Shown: piece by piece, positions 24,929-39,119 of the stretch
Numbering within the stretch: the first letter of the stretch is position 1
How the letters are laid out: each line of letters opens with the position of its first letter
NCBI GenBank assembly: GCA_016617855.1
Contig: JAECUM010001880.1
Location: 1 to 64,000 of the forward strand
DNA length: 64,000 nt
Direction: 5' to 3'
DNA from: Megalonaias nervosa
Taxonomy: Eukaryota > Mollusca > Bivalvia > Unionida > Unionidae
The notes under the pieces: generated by a model
Database searches by the model: none
Seen by the model: only the letters and a program-made list of their open reading frames with translations
What the model was told of the DNA's origin: nothing
Made by a program: the position numbers and the translations under genes

Positions 24929-27330
24929 TCAAATTAGGTATACACGCAAACCAGTATACACAAGGCATACTAAAATAAAATGGCATTTATTTCCAATATT
25001 ATGGTTGGAACAGATCATACAATATCTTTCACATCTATCGTTTCTATTTTTTCCATATCTCCCAGTTCTAATTCTCCGATTTTTGGAAGACACTCGGAGT
25101 TCTCTCAAAGTTGATCGATGTTTATGTTTCTGTAATAATTTGAAATAATTTTCGAGGCCGAGGTCGGATTTTGTATAATTATATAGAGACAGTTTGTTAG
25201 AATTTTGCAATTTATTATTTCAGTCTTATAGAAAAGCATATGTAACTCATTGTTTACGAACTGGAATAAACATAGACCATTTTACAAAATCAGGAAACAT
25301 CCACACTTCATACGCACAATCGGTTAAAGTATCTTTTACGAGTTTAACCCAATTAATACTATTTTTTGTTTCATTTTCAATATATAACTATCTTCAGTGC
25401 TCAGTATAACATTTGCAAAATGTTTAATTATAAACCAATCATTAGCTGACTTAACCAGCCTTAAATATTTAAGTAGATAGTTTTACACTTAACAAATATT
25501 TTAAAAATCTTTGTTGTACATGTTGCGTCGGCTTTGTCAACATCCCATACCTCTGATGCATAATTGCAAAATGGAACAATGTAAATATAAAATCGCTTGG
25601 AACTTTCATTTCAAATTACAAATAAACACATTTGCTGCCTTTAGTGTTTTATCCACCAATGTTTGTTGAGTTTTTGAGAAGTTTCCACTGCTCGAGAAAA
25701 CAAGACCAAGCAAATTAAAAGTTTCCACTATATAATTATTCCCCTCGGCAATATTTCATAACTCGTCCAGTCTTAATGGACCACCTGTTATAAAGACCAT
25801 AACTTTAGTTTCATCGAGATTCTATGCACTACAGTAGTTGTGCAAACTTTTCATGAGCTTTTGTAAACCCTAGATCGTCCGCTACTAGTGTCAAAAATAA
25901 ATACGACTTGTCATACTCTATATAATGATATGCCTGTTAGATTGTAATGATATTTCCAGATCTTCAAAAAAATAACGAAAATGGTACTGGTAATAACACT
26001 TCACTTTGTATCACACCTACTCCATACTCAAAAAAGGCACTATGAATACTCTAATGTGAAACACATAATTTAACTACATTGCACGTATAAACGAAGAACA
26101 TCTGTTGTTGTTGTTGCTGCTGCTGTGTGGTTTAATGCCATTTTTCAGCACACGATAGGCTATACATGGCGGCCAGTATTAATGGTGGAGGAAGAACCCG
26201 GAAAAACCCCGGAAAGAACCACCGACCCACGAGAAGCCACTGGCAAGCTTTCTCACGTACCCACATTGGCCGAATCCGAGACTCGAACCCACGCAGACAG
26301 AGGTGAGATGGCAGTGATCCGTAACGGAGAGCGCTTTAGACCACTCGGCCATCTAACATTTTGTCATTTATACCTTGTTTAAATACCTTCAACCACGGGT
26401 CATGTCTTTAAACACTATCAAATGCCTTTTTAAAATCAACAAAGAACTCGATAAAACCTTTTACCTTGACTTAAAGACTTATTAATCAAACAAGGTAAAA
26501 CAAAAATAGCGTCAGCAGTTCCCACTTCTTTCTCGAAACCAAACTGTGCATCTCATAGTTTGTCACTTTCATCCGCCCAGTTCAACAGTCATTTACTTAA
26601 AATAACGTTATATATATCTGAAAAGCAATTAGTAAAGTAATACCTCTATTATTTCCTGTATTACAAGCGTCACCGGATTTGAATGTAGGTACAATTTCAA
26701 CCTCGCCCAATTGCGTGGGAAAATGACCGTTATCGCATATTCCATTAAATATTTTACATATATAGGATCTAAGTATCTCCTCTCCATTTATGAATACTGA
26801 TTCAAAAGATAACCATCTCTATGTTGTTTCGAAATTTTGAGATTTTGTAGCGCTTTTATAAGCTCATCCTCTGCTATTGATATATATATATATATATATA
26901 TATCGTATAAAATTGTTTGTTTCCTCATTCTGAAAATGATTCGCTTTGATTGTGCAAAGTACAAAAATATTGGAAAAATTTATCAGGTGGAACACTTTCA
27001 GTAGAAGTAACATGTTTGTTTTCTTAAAAGGATTTCAGAATTTCCTTGGATTGCATTTTGTCAGATTCGAAAGCTCATGTGATAATTTCATTGTATATTT
27101 TAATTTTGCCTTTCTTACACACGTCTTACAAAGTTTCTTTTTTCTCTTTAAGTTTTCGATAGATTGATAGTTGGTCCACATAATGTATATAACATCCCCT
27201 ATAGTCACTCTAAACCATACTTTATTTGATTTCGCTCTATAATCGGTAAAGTAAACACCACTGTATGACTTCTTGAAGTACTGTATTCCAGCACCATTTA
27301 AAAGTAAGTGAACTATCGGACACCTATATC
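24929..27330 (-). pseudogene. Decayed non-LTR retrotransposon (LINE) reverse transcriptase
   Basis: Read on the minus strand from 27330 to 24929 the frames give, in order: SNLTKCNPRKF near 27060; FPTQLGEVEIVPTFKSGD..NTGNNRGI near 26700 (finger region); DAQFGFEK; FVDFKKAFDSV near 26430; a SINE insertion at 26103-26357; a VIQSEVLLPVPFSLF segment near 26000; VADD at 25870-25885 in place of the usual YADD; NLLGLVFSSSGNFS near 25700; then WVKLVKDTLTD and, at 25210-24929, RELRVSSKNRRIRTGRYG with the C-terminal CMIC...CHFILVC zinc-like motif. Stops and shifts occur throughout. No endonuclease part was identified. Clade not assigned (CR1/L2/RTE-like order). Confidence 0.85.
26103..26357 (-). mobile_element. 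tRNA-derived SINE (family B) inside the LINE
   Basis: On the minus strand the head reads GATGGCCGAGTGGTCTAAAG (A box) with GTGGGTTCGAGTCTC (B box), close to a serine or leucine tRNA. The body has CCGGGTTCTTCCTCCACCATTAA and the tail GGCATTAAACCAC followed by (CAG)n(CAA)n. It interrupts the LINE reading frames. Confidence 0.85.
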
Positions 27331-30300
27331 TATACTATCATGGTCATGAACAGAAATATTTACTATATAATTGTTAAAATTGACCTGGTTACATTCTAAA
27401 TTGTGAAGGAATACAGCAGCATGTTGTGGGTCCTATTTGTAGTTATATCTCTTTCCTTTAAATCTTTTAAGAACGAAATAAAGTGTTCATTGAAATAGTA
27501 TGTTTTAACTCTTGCCATCTCTCCTAATAAAATATGTTTTTTTCAAACACAAATTGTTCACCACATTCACCCAGTTAAGTAAGCGATACAGGAAGAACAC
27601 AATACACATCATATACATAAACCCTATGTTAAGAAAATATCAACGAAGATATGCACATTTCTCATCTATTCCATGCATTTCTCATTGATACTATCCATAA
27701 ACTATTCACTAAATTTTTTAAATGACGTTATTCATTTTCATTATTTTTCTAATTAAAAGGTTGCACAAAACAAGGTTTTAATTTGTTAAAAAAAATGACC
27801 AAAAATAAACACGAATAACGTATGATGAACAAATCATATTTACAAATTAACATGCAACTGTGTCAAGTTCCGTTCACAAAATAAGACAGTCACTGATAAC
27901 ATCAAAACCTGTGCGTTTAGAACTTTGTTTAGTATTGATCTCTAATATGATTGATTACGAGGTCTAGAGGCTTCTGAGACCTCTTATTCACCTAAATGAT
28001 TTATTTTCGTCCTCTTCTTCCTGGAAATGAGATATGATCTTTTGCAATACGTTTCCTTAATTTCGTTGCAACACGTACGTGCTCACACACGCGCACTAAC
28101 ACAAGGCCTATGCCTTTGAACTATTCAAAACCGAGTTGAGTCATGTGGATTTATTTTTATTTTCCTTGCCCAAACAGTATCTATGCCTGCCTAGTATTTA
28201 AGCGAGTATCGTGAAATATCTAATTGTCAATTTCATAAGTCGCATTTCCTCCTTCATGAAGCAATGTTATCTCGTACTGAAGATCTTTATACACAGCAAA
28301 TCGTTTCTACCCTTATAATGGTGCTCACACAAGAAGATAAAAAAGAAAGAAACACTACGTTTACTTTAAATATTGTTTGTGTATTTATTTTTTAATACAT
28401 AGGGTAGAATAATTTATGTCATAAATTGTATTTCAACAAGCTTTATTTAAAGGAAAAGTCGAACATTCCACGTAATAATCATTAGAAATTGAAGAGAAAA
28501 TAGCACACGCCGCATGACTCAAACGTGATTTAAGAAACGAATTATTTTGTTCGTAGTTTTACTTAAAACGTCCAGTTTGATGGGACTGGAAGAGGGCATC
28601 AACATAGTTAAAGGATTTGCATCGGAATAATATGATGAGACTAATCAACAAACTGCAATTCAGTTGTGTAACTTTTGAAGCGGAAATAATAGAAATCACT
28701 CTTGGATACTATCTTGCTAAGGGATGATTGCAGGTACTGCATACCTAAATTCATTGTCCCGTATACGTGAAATGTTTTAAGCAAAACTAACCTTAAATGT
28801 ATTCTAACTTTGACTGAAATGAAATTACAATAGTAGAAAATATAAGATCTTCTAAATTTCGATTCCTATGTTAGCCTGATAAATTTCGATTACGATGATT
28901 TCATCCACGTATAATATCTGAGCTTGTTGTTTTGAGTGTAGTATTGACTAATTGACTAACTTGCTTAACAACTTTGGAAAACAGGGGGATTAGTTCTCGT
29001 TACTTCGCTGTAGTTTATATCTTATCAGAAAAACAAACCATTTCCATTTAATGTAATTGCTAATAACTATTATGACAGATTTGCCAGGTTTAATTTACCG
29101 TTTTGATGAAGATACGTATTCCCTATTAGATGCAAGGGCGCCATGCCAGGTAAAGGATCGGAGTTTTAATAAAGAAGGGGTTGTTTCTGCAGTTGTTGCT
29201 TTAACATATTATTGGCTACATTATGAGACGAAAATCTGAGCAAACTTCCTTTCCCAATGACATACAGAGGCTGGTTTGGTCGGGTATTGCGGGTTTGATG
29301 TAGTCAATGTTGAGCTAAAAGTGTCAGAAAAACCATCTTTATTACTATTATTTAGTATTTGACACATTCAAGAGGTTATTATAATAGACAAGAAAAATAA
29401 ATACCTTCCTAAATTCGACCTTGCTTCTACCGTGTTGCTGCCGGACGTTTTACCAAAGCTTTCAACGGATATATTGGCTTTATATTGGTGTACATAGCAC
29501 CGCCCAGCGACCTTTGAGCTTCGACATTAATTTTTTTTTTTGCGTTCTCACTTTGGTCTATATAGAAATAAAATTTTGAGTAAAATTGGGAATGAATGCA
29601 CATTGCAACAACATTTCCAGTTGGTCTGGAATGGATGAATTTTGTTTTGTTTTTTTTCTTCTGTCGATTCAACTCAACTCTGCTTTTCCGCTTGTGATAG
29701 ACTGGATTTGTGATTTGGGTCAAATTATGTACAATGTAATGTATACATGTGATCCGAGTAGGCCTTGTAGAGGGATCTGCGTTGATTGGTTGAATCAACT
29801 GGACCTGTGTTTCTGTTCTGTCATTGATTGTTGGGAATCATAATGTGGGGAAAAATATTAATTCTTTTAATTAAAATTATGAAAACGACGTTATGGAATA
29901 TCACATTCATTGCGTTTTGAGTGCATTAAGGAAAATATGATTTCTGTTGGAAATGTAGCCGAAATTTCGCGATATGTATTAAGTTTTGGAAACCATGACA
30001 TGGATCGGGTAATTCTAATTTGCAGACCTAACTAAGAGAGTACATTTTGAGGAAAATCAAGATGCAAACGTGTAAGTACGTTTATTATCATTCTCATTAC
30101 CAGCTATAGAAAACATGTTTATGTCCTGCCTCTTGCATGCTCTTTGTTTGAGGGACATCTGCCATATACATGACTTGTATAGCTTCTATCGCTAACCTTA
30201 TATTGTATCAAAATTGTTAAGCGGGAAAAATTCCAAAGTAGCTGCTTTGAGACAGTCGATTTAGCCAGCGGAAATAAGACTGCTTCGTCATCTTGTCATA

Positions 30301-31461
30301 TTAGCTCTGAGGCTCTTAGTTTTCTATCAAAACCTTCAGTTGCATTTTTTGCATGAATTTAGTGTTAAAATGACTTGTGAAATGGTACGTATACGACAGA
30401 TACACTATAGCCCTTGGCCTCAATATACTCTTCTATGATATTTAGACCTTAGAGAGCACTAGTCATAGTCTGAACCACTCTATGTGCAACACGTTACGAA
30501 CATTTCTCCTAAATAACTGTTCAATTATCAGAATGGCATTTTCAATACTGCGTATCTAACGTTTCTATTGGACATTGCGAAAATAACGTTCATTTGTTTG
30601 TTTGATTGAAAGTTTCTTTTCTGACTCAGTGAACTCATCCACATCGTTAACTTTATCATCTCTACTTTCAAATAGACGAAACAGCTTGTTTAGTTAATCC
30701 ACTAATAAATCTAATAAACCAAAAGCTAAAACGTCTGTTACAAGAGAGCAGATTGTTTGTTTACGATCAAAGTAGTTGTTAATACAAGATACTCTTTTTA
30801 GACATAAGTGTCGTGCAATCAAACTCCATCCAAATGGAAACATATTGCACTATTCTGACAATGTAATGTTAAGCGATCAAACAATGAGCATGTAATAACT
30901 CGGTATACTTCACAGCACAACGACAATATGGGATTGGTTGCCACCCAAGGTTAATTTGTCATGACATGCATAGGATTGTGTTGCCGCCCAGGTTATTGCA
31001 CCAACTAACCCACAGCAAGCAAACAATACCTGAGTTCGTACTATAAATCTATCCACGCAAGCTTTAAAGTTGTTTGATCTGTCATGTTGTTTTTTCACAC
31101 GTTTCCAGTTTCATGGGCACTTAGGGTAAGGCAAAAGTTTATATCTGAATTTGACGGGTGAGTCATAAACTGAAGGAAGAAATGTATGTTGACTGTATGA
31201 ATTAAAAACAGAATATCATTTGAATCCCAATAATAGGTATGTTCATGCAGTTCTATACCTTTTTGTAATGTCGAAATCGAGGCTTTACAACTACAAATAA
31301 TTCACCATAAATTATGAAATAAACCAAAGCCTCTTCCAGCACAGAAAGAATCGATAAACTAGTAGGTTATCTGGTATCGAAAATGCCTATTTCGAACATC
31401 AGTTATCCGTCTTGTTTGTTTTTATACTTTAAGTTTTAATCAATCCTACATTGTATCAACG
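27331..31461. other. No gene supported
   Basis: AT-rich sequence with overlapping frames on opposite strands (for example 29427-29843) that look random. Confidence 0.55.

Positions 31462-31512
<51 letters not shown>
31462..31512 (+). repeat. (GT)n(TA)n microsatellite
   Basis: Compound array. Confidence 0.95.
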
Positions 31513-31513
<1 letters not shown>

Positions 31514-31559
31514 GACAAATTGTTTTTTTATGAATGTAGCGAACACGGTCAAGGAGGTA

Positions 31560-31805
31560 TGAAGTGTAAACTATGTGTTTAAAAAGTTGAGATAACAAGT
31601 GCTTCTCGGGTAAAAATGAATTGTATATGGACACAAACTGTCCAGTCTTAACACAAATTCATATAAAGTTTCATGAAAATATTTCAAACTTTTCAGGAGA
31701 TATGAAGAAAACAAAAGTGAGACGAACGGACGTACAAACTGACTCCAGTACACCCCCAACTACCATTCATCAAAAACAACGAAATGGGGACGGGGTATAA
31801 TAAAA
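31560..31805 (+). repeat. Mollusc-type dispersed repeat ending GGGGTATAATAAAAA
   Basis: Contains CATATAAAGTTTCATGAAAA, CAGGAGATATGAAG, ACGAACGGACG and a CACCCCCAACTACC...GACGGGGTATAATAAAAA end, the order of a repeat common in bivalve and gastropod genomes (prior knowledge). Confidence 0.5.
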
Positions 31806-32969
31806 ATGTACCTTCATTTGATTTATTGCTTGTCCATATGCATGTTGGATGAGACTTCGTCGAGAGACTACGGCTATGTAATTCGATTCAGATTCATTAA
31901 ATGAGTGGAGATCCTTGTGACACGTAAAAACTGTTCCTCAAGAAAAGACTCGCGTCCCTAATTTCACTTCAAATCAGTACTGTGTGCCTTTCCCAAAGTT
32001 AACGTTCCTTTTACTCTCCCTACTGAAAGAACCTTCTTCATTCTGAAAATCATTGACAATGCTGCGCTGTTTTATTTTTCTCGGACATACTGTCCTCCAG
32101 TTTCTCCGTAAAAATACGCTTAGTGATTTACAAATATACGCACTTAATGGTAGGAGAGTGAAATGAAGGGACCAGACAAAATATATGCAGTTTTCTATAC
32201 AGAATCTTTATAAATTCCCTACTGCAATACCAATGAAACTTTATATCACAATTTCTGAATATATCTTACTTACTAAATCGTTCAACTCTTTTGTCTTCTC
32301 GGTTGCGATTTCTCACTAACACTTTACTGACATCGTTTGTGTCAGCCTGTTACCTAAACTGCTTATTGATAGACCAACATAAATAAAACTAAAAGTAAAA
32401 ATAAAACTACAGAACGTAGATCAAATTGACTAAATGAAAGCAAGTAAATTTAATCTTAGGAAATGGTATCATGAAGATTTTGGTTGGTAAATTTATAGAA
32501 TCCTTACATATTCCGAATGCTTATTTTGAAACCATGTTTTCTTCAGTAATACATCAAGCTAACTAGGAAGCATTAAAATAGATACGAGTCTCTTTTATTC
32601 CGAGCTTTTACTTGAACAAAATGGAACATACATGCACACGCAAAGACCACAGTACGCCCTCATACCCAATAGATGCAGCTAAAAAAAAAAACAAAAAAAT
32701 AAAAAAACACCTGTTGCTGACAACCAAAACCACCCAAAAAGACTGAAAGACCTGAAACAGAATATCTGAATATCAAAGTCTCCAACAGTGAATCTTAAGG
32801 TTGACGTTTCACACAATTGCCGCTCGAAACATGATACCTATGTACACCCTTCCTTCAAAAGTGATGAAAACAACTAAAGAAAATTACATTCGTACGTTAC
32901 CTGTGAATATCTAAATATATTAAAATATTAACAGACCTCAGGTACACTAAAGTCAGAACGACCTAAATG

Positions 32970-33190
32970 TGGGTAGATAGATAAATAGATTGATAGATAG
33001 AAGGATAGTGTGATAAGGAATACATTGATACAGCAATAGATAAAAGTATACATACATATATACGTACCTACTTACATACATACATAGATACACGCACACA
33101 CGCACAAACTCACGCACACATACATGCATACATACATGCATGCACACATACATACATACACACATGCGTACATACATACGTACGTACGCA
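32970..33190 (+). repeat. Mixed (GATA)/(CATA)/(CACA) tetranucleotide tract
   Basis: Long degenerate tetranucleotide field of three related motifs. Confidence 0.85.
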
Positions 33191-33916
33191 TCTCTACTGA
33201 GTTGCCACGTCTAAATTTATTATGTCTTTCTCTTTTGTAATCGGTAGTAAACATGTTTATTAGCTCTCTAGGATCTCGCAGGACACGATGACTATACTGA
33301 AATAAAACTATCTTTCTAAACCTCAAACGTTAACAAGCAGTTTTTGCCTTGTGAACAGCCTGTCAGGTCTACCTTATTGTAATTGCGATGAAGATCATTG
33401 GTACCAAGTACCTAAGTAACTGTCGATTGTATACTCCACTGAAGATACAGTATGACATTTCCATTTGGAGCATTAAAAAAGGAAATAAGGTTGCTTGTCA
33501 AAAATTGCTATCTTGGATGTTCATTGTGTTAATGAGAAGTAGTATTCCAAAGGAGATTATTTGATATCGGTTTTAACGCAAACAAATATGAAGAACGTGT
33601 GAAAAATAAACATAATATACACATACAACGGTTTGTTCAATATTTTGTGTTTCGTTTCTAAGTGAAGATGAAGTAAGAAGTAGCTGATCTCATCGTCTTT
33701 ATCTCTCTTTCATGAAAGTCTGGTGTGTAAATTGTGTTTAAAATCACGGCGACAAATAAATTAAGCATAATGATCCTGCAAAATTTGCTCATATATTTCG
33801 TTTGCCTGATACTTTCCAAACAATTGAAACCTGAGGATCTATTGTACAAAATATTATTTAAAATTAAATGCATGCATATTATTGTTTCAAGAAGTGAATA
33901 TGATAGTCTGGGTTAA

Positions 33917-34200
33917 CCAAGGGCAATAACTCTTGAAACTATTTATGATCGGCTGAACCAAAAAAAAATCATTCGAGATCTTGATGAGATTAAGGTTTTT
34001 AGCAAACCTGGCCGAGATCAAGCAAAGCAAAGTGTAAACGCTGGAGTGATAACAAGCAATTGGGATACCTATGCTGGGTTCATCAAGGGCCAAAACTCTT
34101 GGAAAAAATGAAAATCTGTCATTTAAATTAATTCGAGACCATACTGAAATAAAGCTTCAAAACTAATTAAGTTCAACCGAACAAAATGTCTGACTACAGC
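33917..34200 (+). repeat. Mollusc-type 'AAGGGCAATAACTC' repeat, two units
   Basis: CCAAGGGCAATAACTCTTGAAA at 33917 and TCAAGGGCCAAAACTCTTGGAA at 34082 begin two related units of about 165 bp, each with a CGAGA segment further on. Confidence 0.55.
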
Positions 34201-34225
34201 CAGAACAATCCCAAGCGAGTTGGAT

Positions 34226-34320
34226 GCATACATACATACATACATACATACATACATACATACATACATACATACATAACTACATACATACATAACTACA
34301 TACATAACTACATACGTCTA
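34226..34320 (+). repeat. (CATA)n microsatellite
   Basis: About 13 clean units, then units with added CATAACTA. Confidence 0.9.
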
Positions 34321-34939
34321 CCTACTTACAAACCTGTTCATTAGATCAGTTGAAAATCAAAGACACTCGTCGTAACTCGATCTAGCTTTTTAATCACGTG
34401 TGGATTATCTGTGTAAATATAAAGTTTCCTGTTTGTGACTTCCTGAGTGAAACGCCTTTCAAAAAGGGGCCAATAAATATCGAAAGTGTTACGGTTGGTT
34501 CAATACTATAATTCTGCACTGCAATTCTTCGATTATTCAGTTTATTGCAAAAATATGAAATTACTCTTTAACGGTGATGATTTCTGGGGATCCACCTGTG
34601 TCAGTCAATAAATCATTCCTTTGTCTAGACCCATACTGAAATGAAGGCAAAGGAATTCAAGTTCTTTCTAGTAGTTCTGTTTCCTTTCCTTTTTCGAGTA
34701 TATTCTTGTTTATAATAGTCGCTGAAGAGTACTCATCTTTTGCATTTTAAATAGTAACGCATTTTCTATCAAGCAGGAATTTTGTTGCAACTCAATTCAT
34801 ATATGTCATAGTCATATAACTGCTTGCAATTTTTTTTTTCAATTTATCTCTATAACGTTTAGTCTTTATTTTTTAACTCTTAATCACTACCTGTTAATTT
34901 TCATTGGCAAGGGGGGTCAATCCGCCTGACAAATACTCA

Positions 34940-35150
34940 TGTCTGAAATGGAGATTGGTTGGTTGGTTTGTAACGGCATTTCCGTCACTTTTATTGGTTA
35001 TATACTGCCGCGGAAATGATGGCTAAGTGCCTCTCCCAAGGAAACACAGTGGAAGTTAACCTTGGCTTTTTTTTTCTGTGCGGGAATTGAACACGTGACC
35101 CTTGGTTTACGAGTCCATATGTATATCAACGGATTTACCGCAGCTCCTGT
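34940..35150 (-). mobile_element. tRNA-derived SINE (family C)
   Basis: The minus strand has an A-box-like GCTGCGGTAAATCCGTTG and a B-box-like GTGTTCAATTCCC at about 35085-35100. The body has CCTTGGGAGAGGCACTTAGCC and TGCCGTTACAAACCAACC. Confidence 0.6.
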
Positions 35151-37167
35151 TTTCGGTTGAGAGCTGCTCACTAGAACTACGAGTAACAAGCAGTATCGTG
35201 ACTAATTATATAATTTAAAGGAGAGATTTCTTGTAAGCGAATGGGATAGTTATTTATACAAGTATTCTTCTTAAGTCAGCTAGCATACTGGAAAGCTATC
35301 TCGTAATCTATCCTATACATGACTAAGGAATGGAATGGTTGCCGGATTTAAAAAGATTTTTTGTCCCAGCCAACGAATTTCGTTCTTAACGTACAGGCGT
35401 GTGGTGCAAACTATGTGCTTAAATGTCAACTTTAAACGACTGATTCATAGTACTTCACGTCATTTTAATATTAAGCATTTCAGTTTCTGATATATCATAA
35501 GACAGCAGTAGATACATCTTTACTTCTGCGTCTAATTCTAATAAACTCTTGGCACAGTGAGGTATTCAGTCATAATAACAGTAAGAATGAATGGTAAATT
35601 AAAATAACAACAAAAAAAAACTTTTAATTTTGGAAGGTCTTACAGGATTTGATGCTTATTTAGACTTCATGGTGGAACACAGTGTGACCGAAATCTGAAA
35701 TATGGGACACCTATTAAAACATAAGAAATTTTTCCAAGCGAAGTTCAGGTATGATACAAAATATGTTGTGTGATCTTGTAATTGGTCCCTGAAAGCAATC
35801 TAACATATTAAAAGTGCTAGAGCTTCTTAATAATTGAACGTCTCTGTCGGAATTGTAATATGTTGACCCCCAAATTAACCTGGGCAAAATCCGCCACCTC
35901 AGACGACAGTTGGAAAATTAAGTTCTACGCTTGTTTGCTGGACATTTCAATCACTGCTGAGAAACAGCTGAATTTTTTTGTGAATTTCTCTTTATGAAAT
36001 AAGTTTTCATAAAAGTGTTTGTACTAATAGAACAAAAAAAAACGTAAGGGACATTTTAGAATTGCCTAGTTCTGTTATTATCCATTTATGCTACAACACT
36101 GGTAACATAACGACACCATAGCCTGTGAGTGATTTGTGTGGTGAATATTTATTTAATCACCAGTAAGTCAGAAGACATCTGCTAAGGTCACCATGAAGCC
36201 AGCGGATTGATATAGAATGAGTTCCAAAAATTGTGATTGAATTCAAGAAGTTAAAATCTAGACTCTAAAGTATAGCTGACATAAAATTCGAATTACAGTA
36301 CATTATCATTTCGTCATGACATTTTCAAAATAAGTCGATGTGGGCCAGTACGGAAAGTACTACACAATACAACTGGATTTATATATCACATACAACTGTC
36401 ATGCACCAAAGAAAGCTAAGCATGTGATCATGTCCCGGGGTACAATATTCTTCTTACAAATAACCAATTTGCCAACAAACAAAAAAATCAAAATATTAAA
36501 AATTGCCCAAAATGATGTTTTTCCAGTAATTGTAACATTTATTGGTAATACCTGAAGTACTAAAACAGTGTGTAGAAGAACCAGCTAACATCTCAACTTC
36601 CAATATTTTCAAAATGGATTCGGTCCTAAAATGTAATCTATCTTTCAATCTTAAGGCACTTGTCCCAAAACCGCAGGTGGTTACATACTCTGAGCCACGA
36701 AAGAAACCAATATCTTTCATTGTTCCCCACGTTTATCAGTACTAACAGTTGTAAGAAAAAAGTCACGACGTCACAAATCTGCCTATCTCAAAACCTTGTA
36801 CTCCAATAAAACAAAAGCAACTAAACAATATCGGCTTCAGAAACGCCGGTCTTGAGCGCCGAAGACAACAACTTAAGACTTTGAGATACCAAGCTCAAAT
36901 CGCCACTTGTTATTTCAGGCGTATGCGATATCTATCAGCATTTGCAGATTGTCAGGATACGTAGCCCGAAGATCATCAGCTAGGGTTGGATTTCCCACAG
37001 CTATGGACCCAATCTTTGTTACAAATCTATTATTCTCGTGACAAGCGAAAAATGGAGCTGCAAGACATTTATCAGTATTGTATACATCAATGTTGACAAA
37101 ACGCGTCTTCATCTCATCCAGTTGGGAACCAGCCAGATTAATGTCCGTGGACAAGGACTTTTACTTC
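35151..37167. other. No gene supported with confidence
   Basis: The best frame is 36915-37154 on the minus strand (79 codons, TTG start), with balanced composition and a TGA followed by AATAA. It could be a lost exon or transposon piece, but nothing identifies it. Confidence 0.4.
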
Positions 37168-37254
37168 TGTAGGACTCACTGTACTAGTTCAATTCCTATG
37201 TATACACCATGATATTAAAAATTCAATAACTTAAAATTTCTGTGTTCATGATCA

Positions 37255-37336
<82 letters not shown>

Positions 37337-37569
37337 TCAGTATAATGAAACCTGGATGACTGCTTCTGTGTAGAGAAAAGGATAAGAGCCGCAGCATTTT
37401 CTGAACATACATGTCTTCGAAACATGTGCTTTCAATCCCGCACCAAAGAGTCAAGTGCTAATTTCAATAATGAGTGTTCCAAACTTAAGACTGTTAAAGG
37501 ACTGAAATTCCATCAATAAAACATGACTGGTTCCAATTTTTCCATACAATTAGTACCGTGCTTCCTATA
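37168..37569 (+). mobile_element. R1 copy 2 with microsatellite inside
   Basis: Starts GTAGGACTCACTGTACTAG and ends TTAGTACCGTGCTTCCTAT. It is close to copy 1 but lacks about 190 bases of the right half and has gained a (TA)n(GATA)n array at 37257-37335 in place of the short ATATATTTATC of copy 1. Confidence 0.8.
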
Positions 37570-38448
37570 TCCACCCTTGATTTTCTTGACGGACCTAGGG
37601 ATAGCAGTTAAATGTATAAGTAAGCAATGTGCATAGTTCTGCTTGTCAACGATTACATTAGTGAATATTAAATTATATTGCAAGTTTATGTTCACCTATA
37701 TAGCAATGGTGCATTTCATGCAACATTTAGGTATTTGAGCTTTATTTAAGAAAATCAGAAAAATATTATTACAGTAATGCTGTCTAATAAGAATCACATT
37801 TTCTACTATCTCCATTTATCTCTCTTCAATTTAATACTGAAACATATTGCCAGCCTTGTCATATTATGTAATTAATGAGTAAAAGTTCAAGGTGACCATT
37901 TATATGCGCATGTATTATTACATAGAAGGATACTGAAATGACAGAAATTACCTAAAATTCGCCCAGAACACTTAATTTAAAACTAAAGTAAGGTAGGCAT
38001 AAGCCCATTAAAATGCAAAATATGAAGTTTCAAAACATTCACTGAAAGACATTAGTGGGATGCAAAGTCATGGGAGGTGATCACCATTAAGCATGGTGGA
38101 AGAGAAATAAGTGATCATATCTGAAGCATAATATTTCAATACACTACTGGGAAATACCATATTGCTTACCATAATTACTCTGTAAATGGTACATTTTATA
38201 ATCTTTATATATGAGATTGCATAGATACAAACCAATGTGCAAAACACTCCACCTAACATAGTCAAATTTACGTACATTACACACTGTACCCCACTCCCCC
38301 TTCTTGGCAACAGCAGCAGTATCTTAAAATGTGTTTAATATCCCACTGAAAATCACTCTGTGGTTTACAAAGGTATTAATTTTGCTTCTTATCCACAAAT
38401 AGAACTATATGATTTCATTTATAGTAAAGTTAATTGCACGTGCATATG

Positions 38449-38772
38449 TGGAGTCAACGGTATTGCTGTAGCTACAGAGAAAAGGATATGAGCCGCATTT
38501 CAGTCCTGCACCAAAGAGTCAGGTGCTAATTTCAATGATAAGTGTTCCAAACTTAAGACTGTTAAAGGACTGAAATTCCATCAATAAAACAATGTCTCTA
38601 TGTTTTTTCACTTACAACTAGGATAAGCTCTCAAAAGATTCTTTTTCCCTAAAAAATAACTTACGTTATCAACCTATCGCTTCCAGCCAAACCCATATAT
38701 GCACTATTTTATGCTCACCCATTTCCAGACTGGTTCCAATTTTTCCATACAATTAGTACCGTGTGTCCTGTA
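38449..38772 (+). mobile_element. R1 copy 3, left part shortened
   Basis: From ACAGAGAAAAGGATATGAGCC to TTAGTACCGTGTGTCCTGTA it follows copy 1 closely and keeps the right half missing from copy 2. The left third is deleted; a diverged left end may be GGAGTCAACGGTA at 38449. Confidence 0.75.
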
Positions 38773-39119
38773 AACTTATGCGCACATTTACAAATATAAA
38801 AATGGATTTACCCGTTCTTCCGGACGTGAATAGTTTAAAAAGTAACCCTTTGTGCCACCTGGTATCGAATGCCTTTTTGTATCAAGAAGAGCAGCAAAAA
38901 TAAGTGAACCAACGTTTACGATATATTGAACTGATCGCAAGAGCGAAACACTCTCTGTTGTGCATCCTAAACCCTTTTATTAACCATGTTGCTGTAAACC
39001 ATGAATATTAGAGTTAATATCGTTGACCAGACGTCCATGAATAAGTTTCTCAAAACGTTAAAGTATCGTAACAAGCCTGTAACTTTCGGTGGAGTTCTTT
39101 GATTTTATGTTACTTTTGT

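Noticed and set aside
29427..29843. Overlapping frames on both strands
   Set aside because: Neither strand has domain-like features; one contains a poly-T-derived run.
36915..37154. Possible host exon on the minus strand
   Set aside because: TTG start, no recognisable domain and adjacent to an R1 copy; not enough to call a gene.
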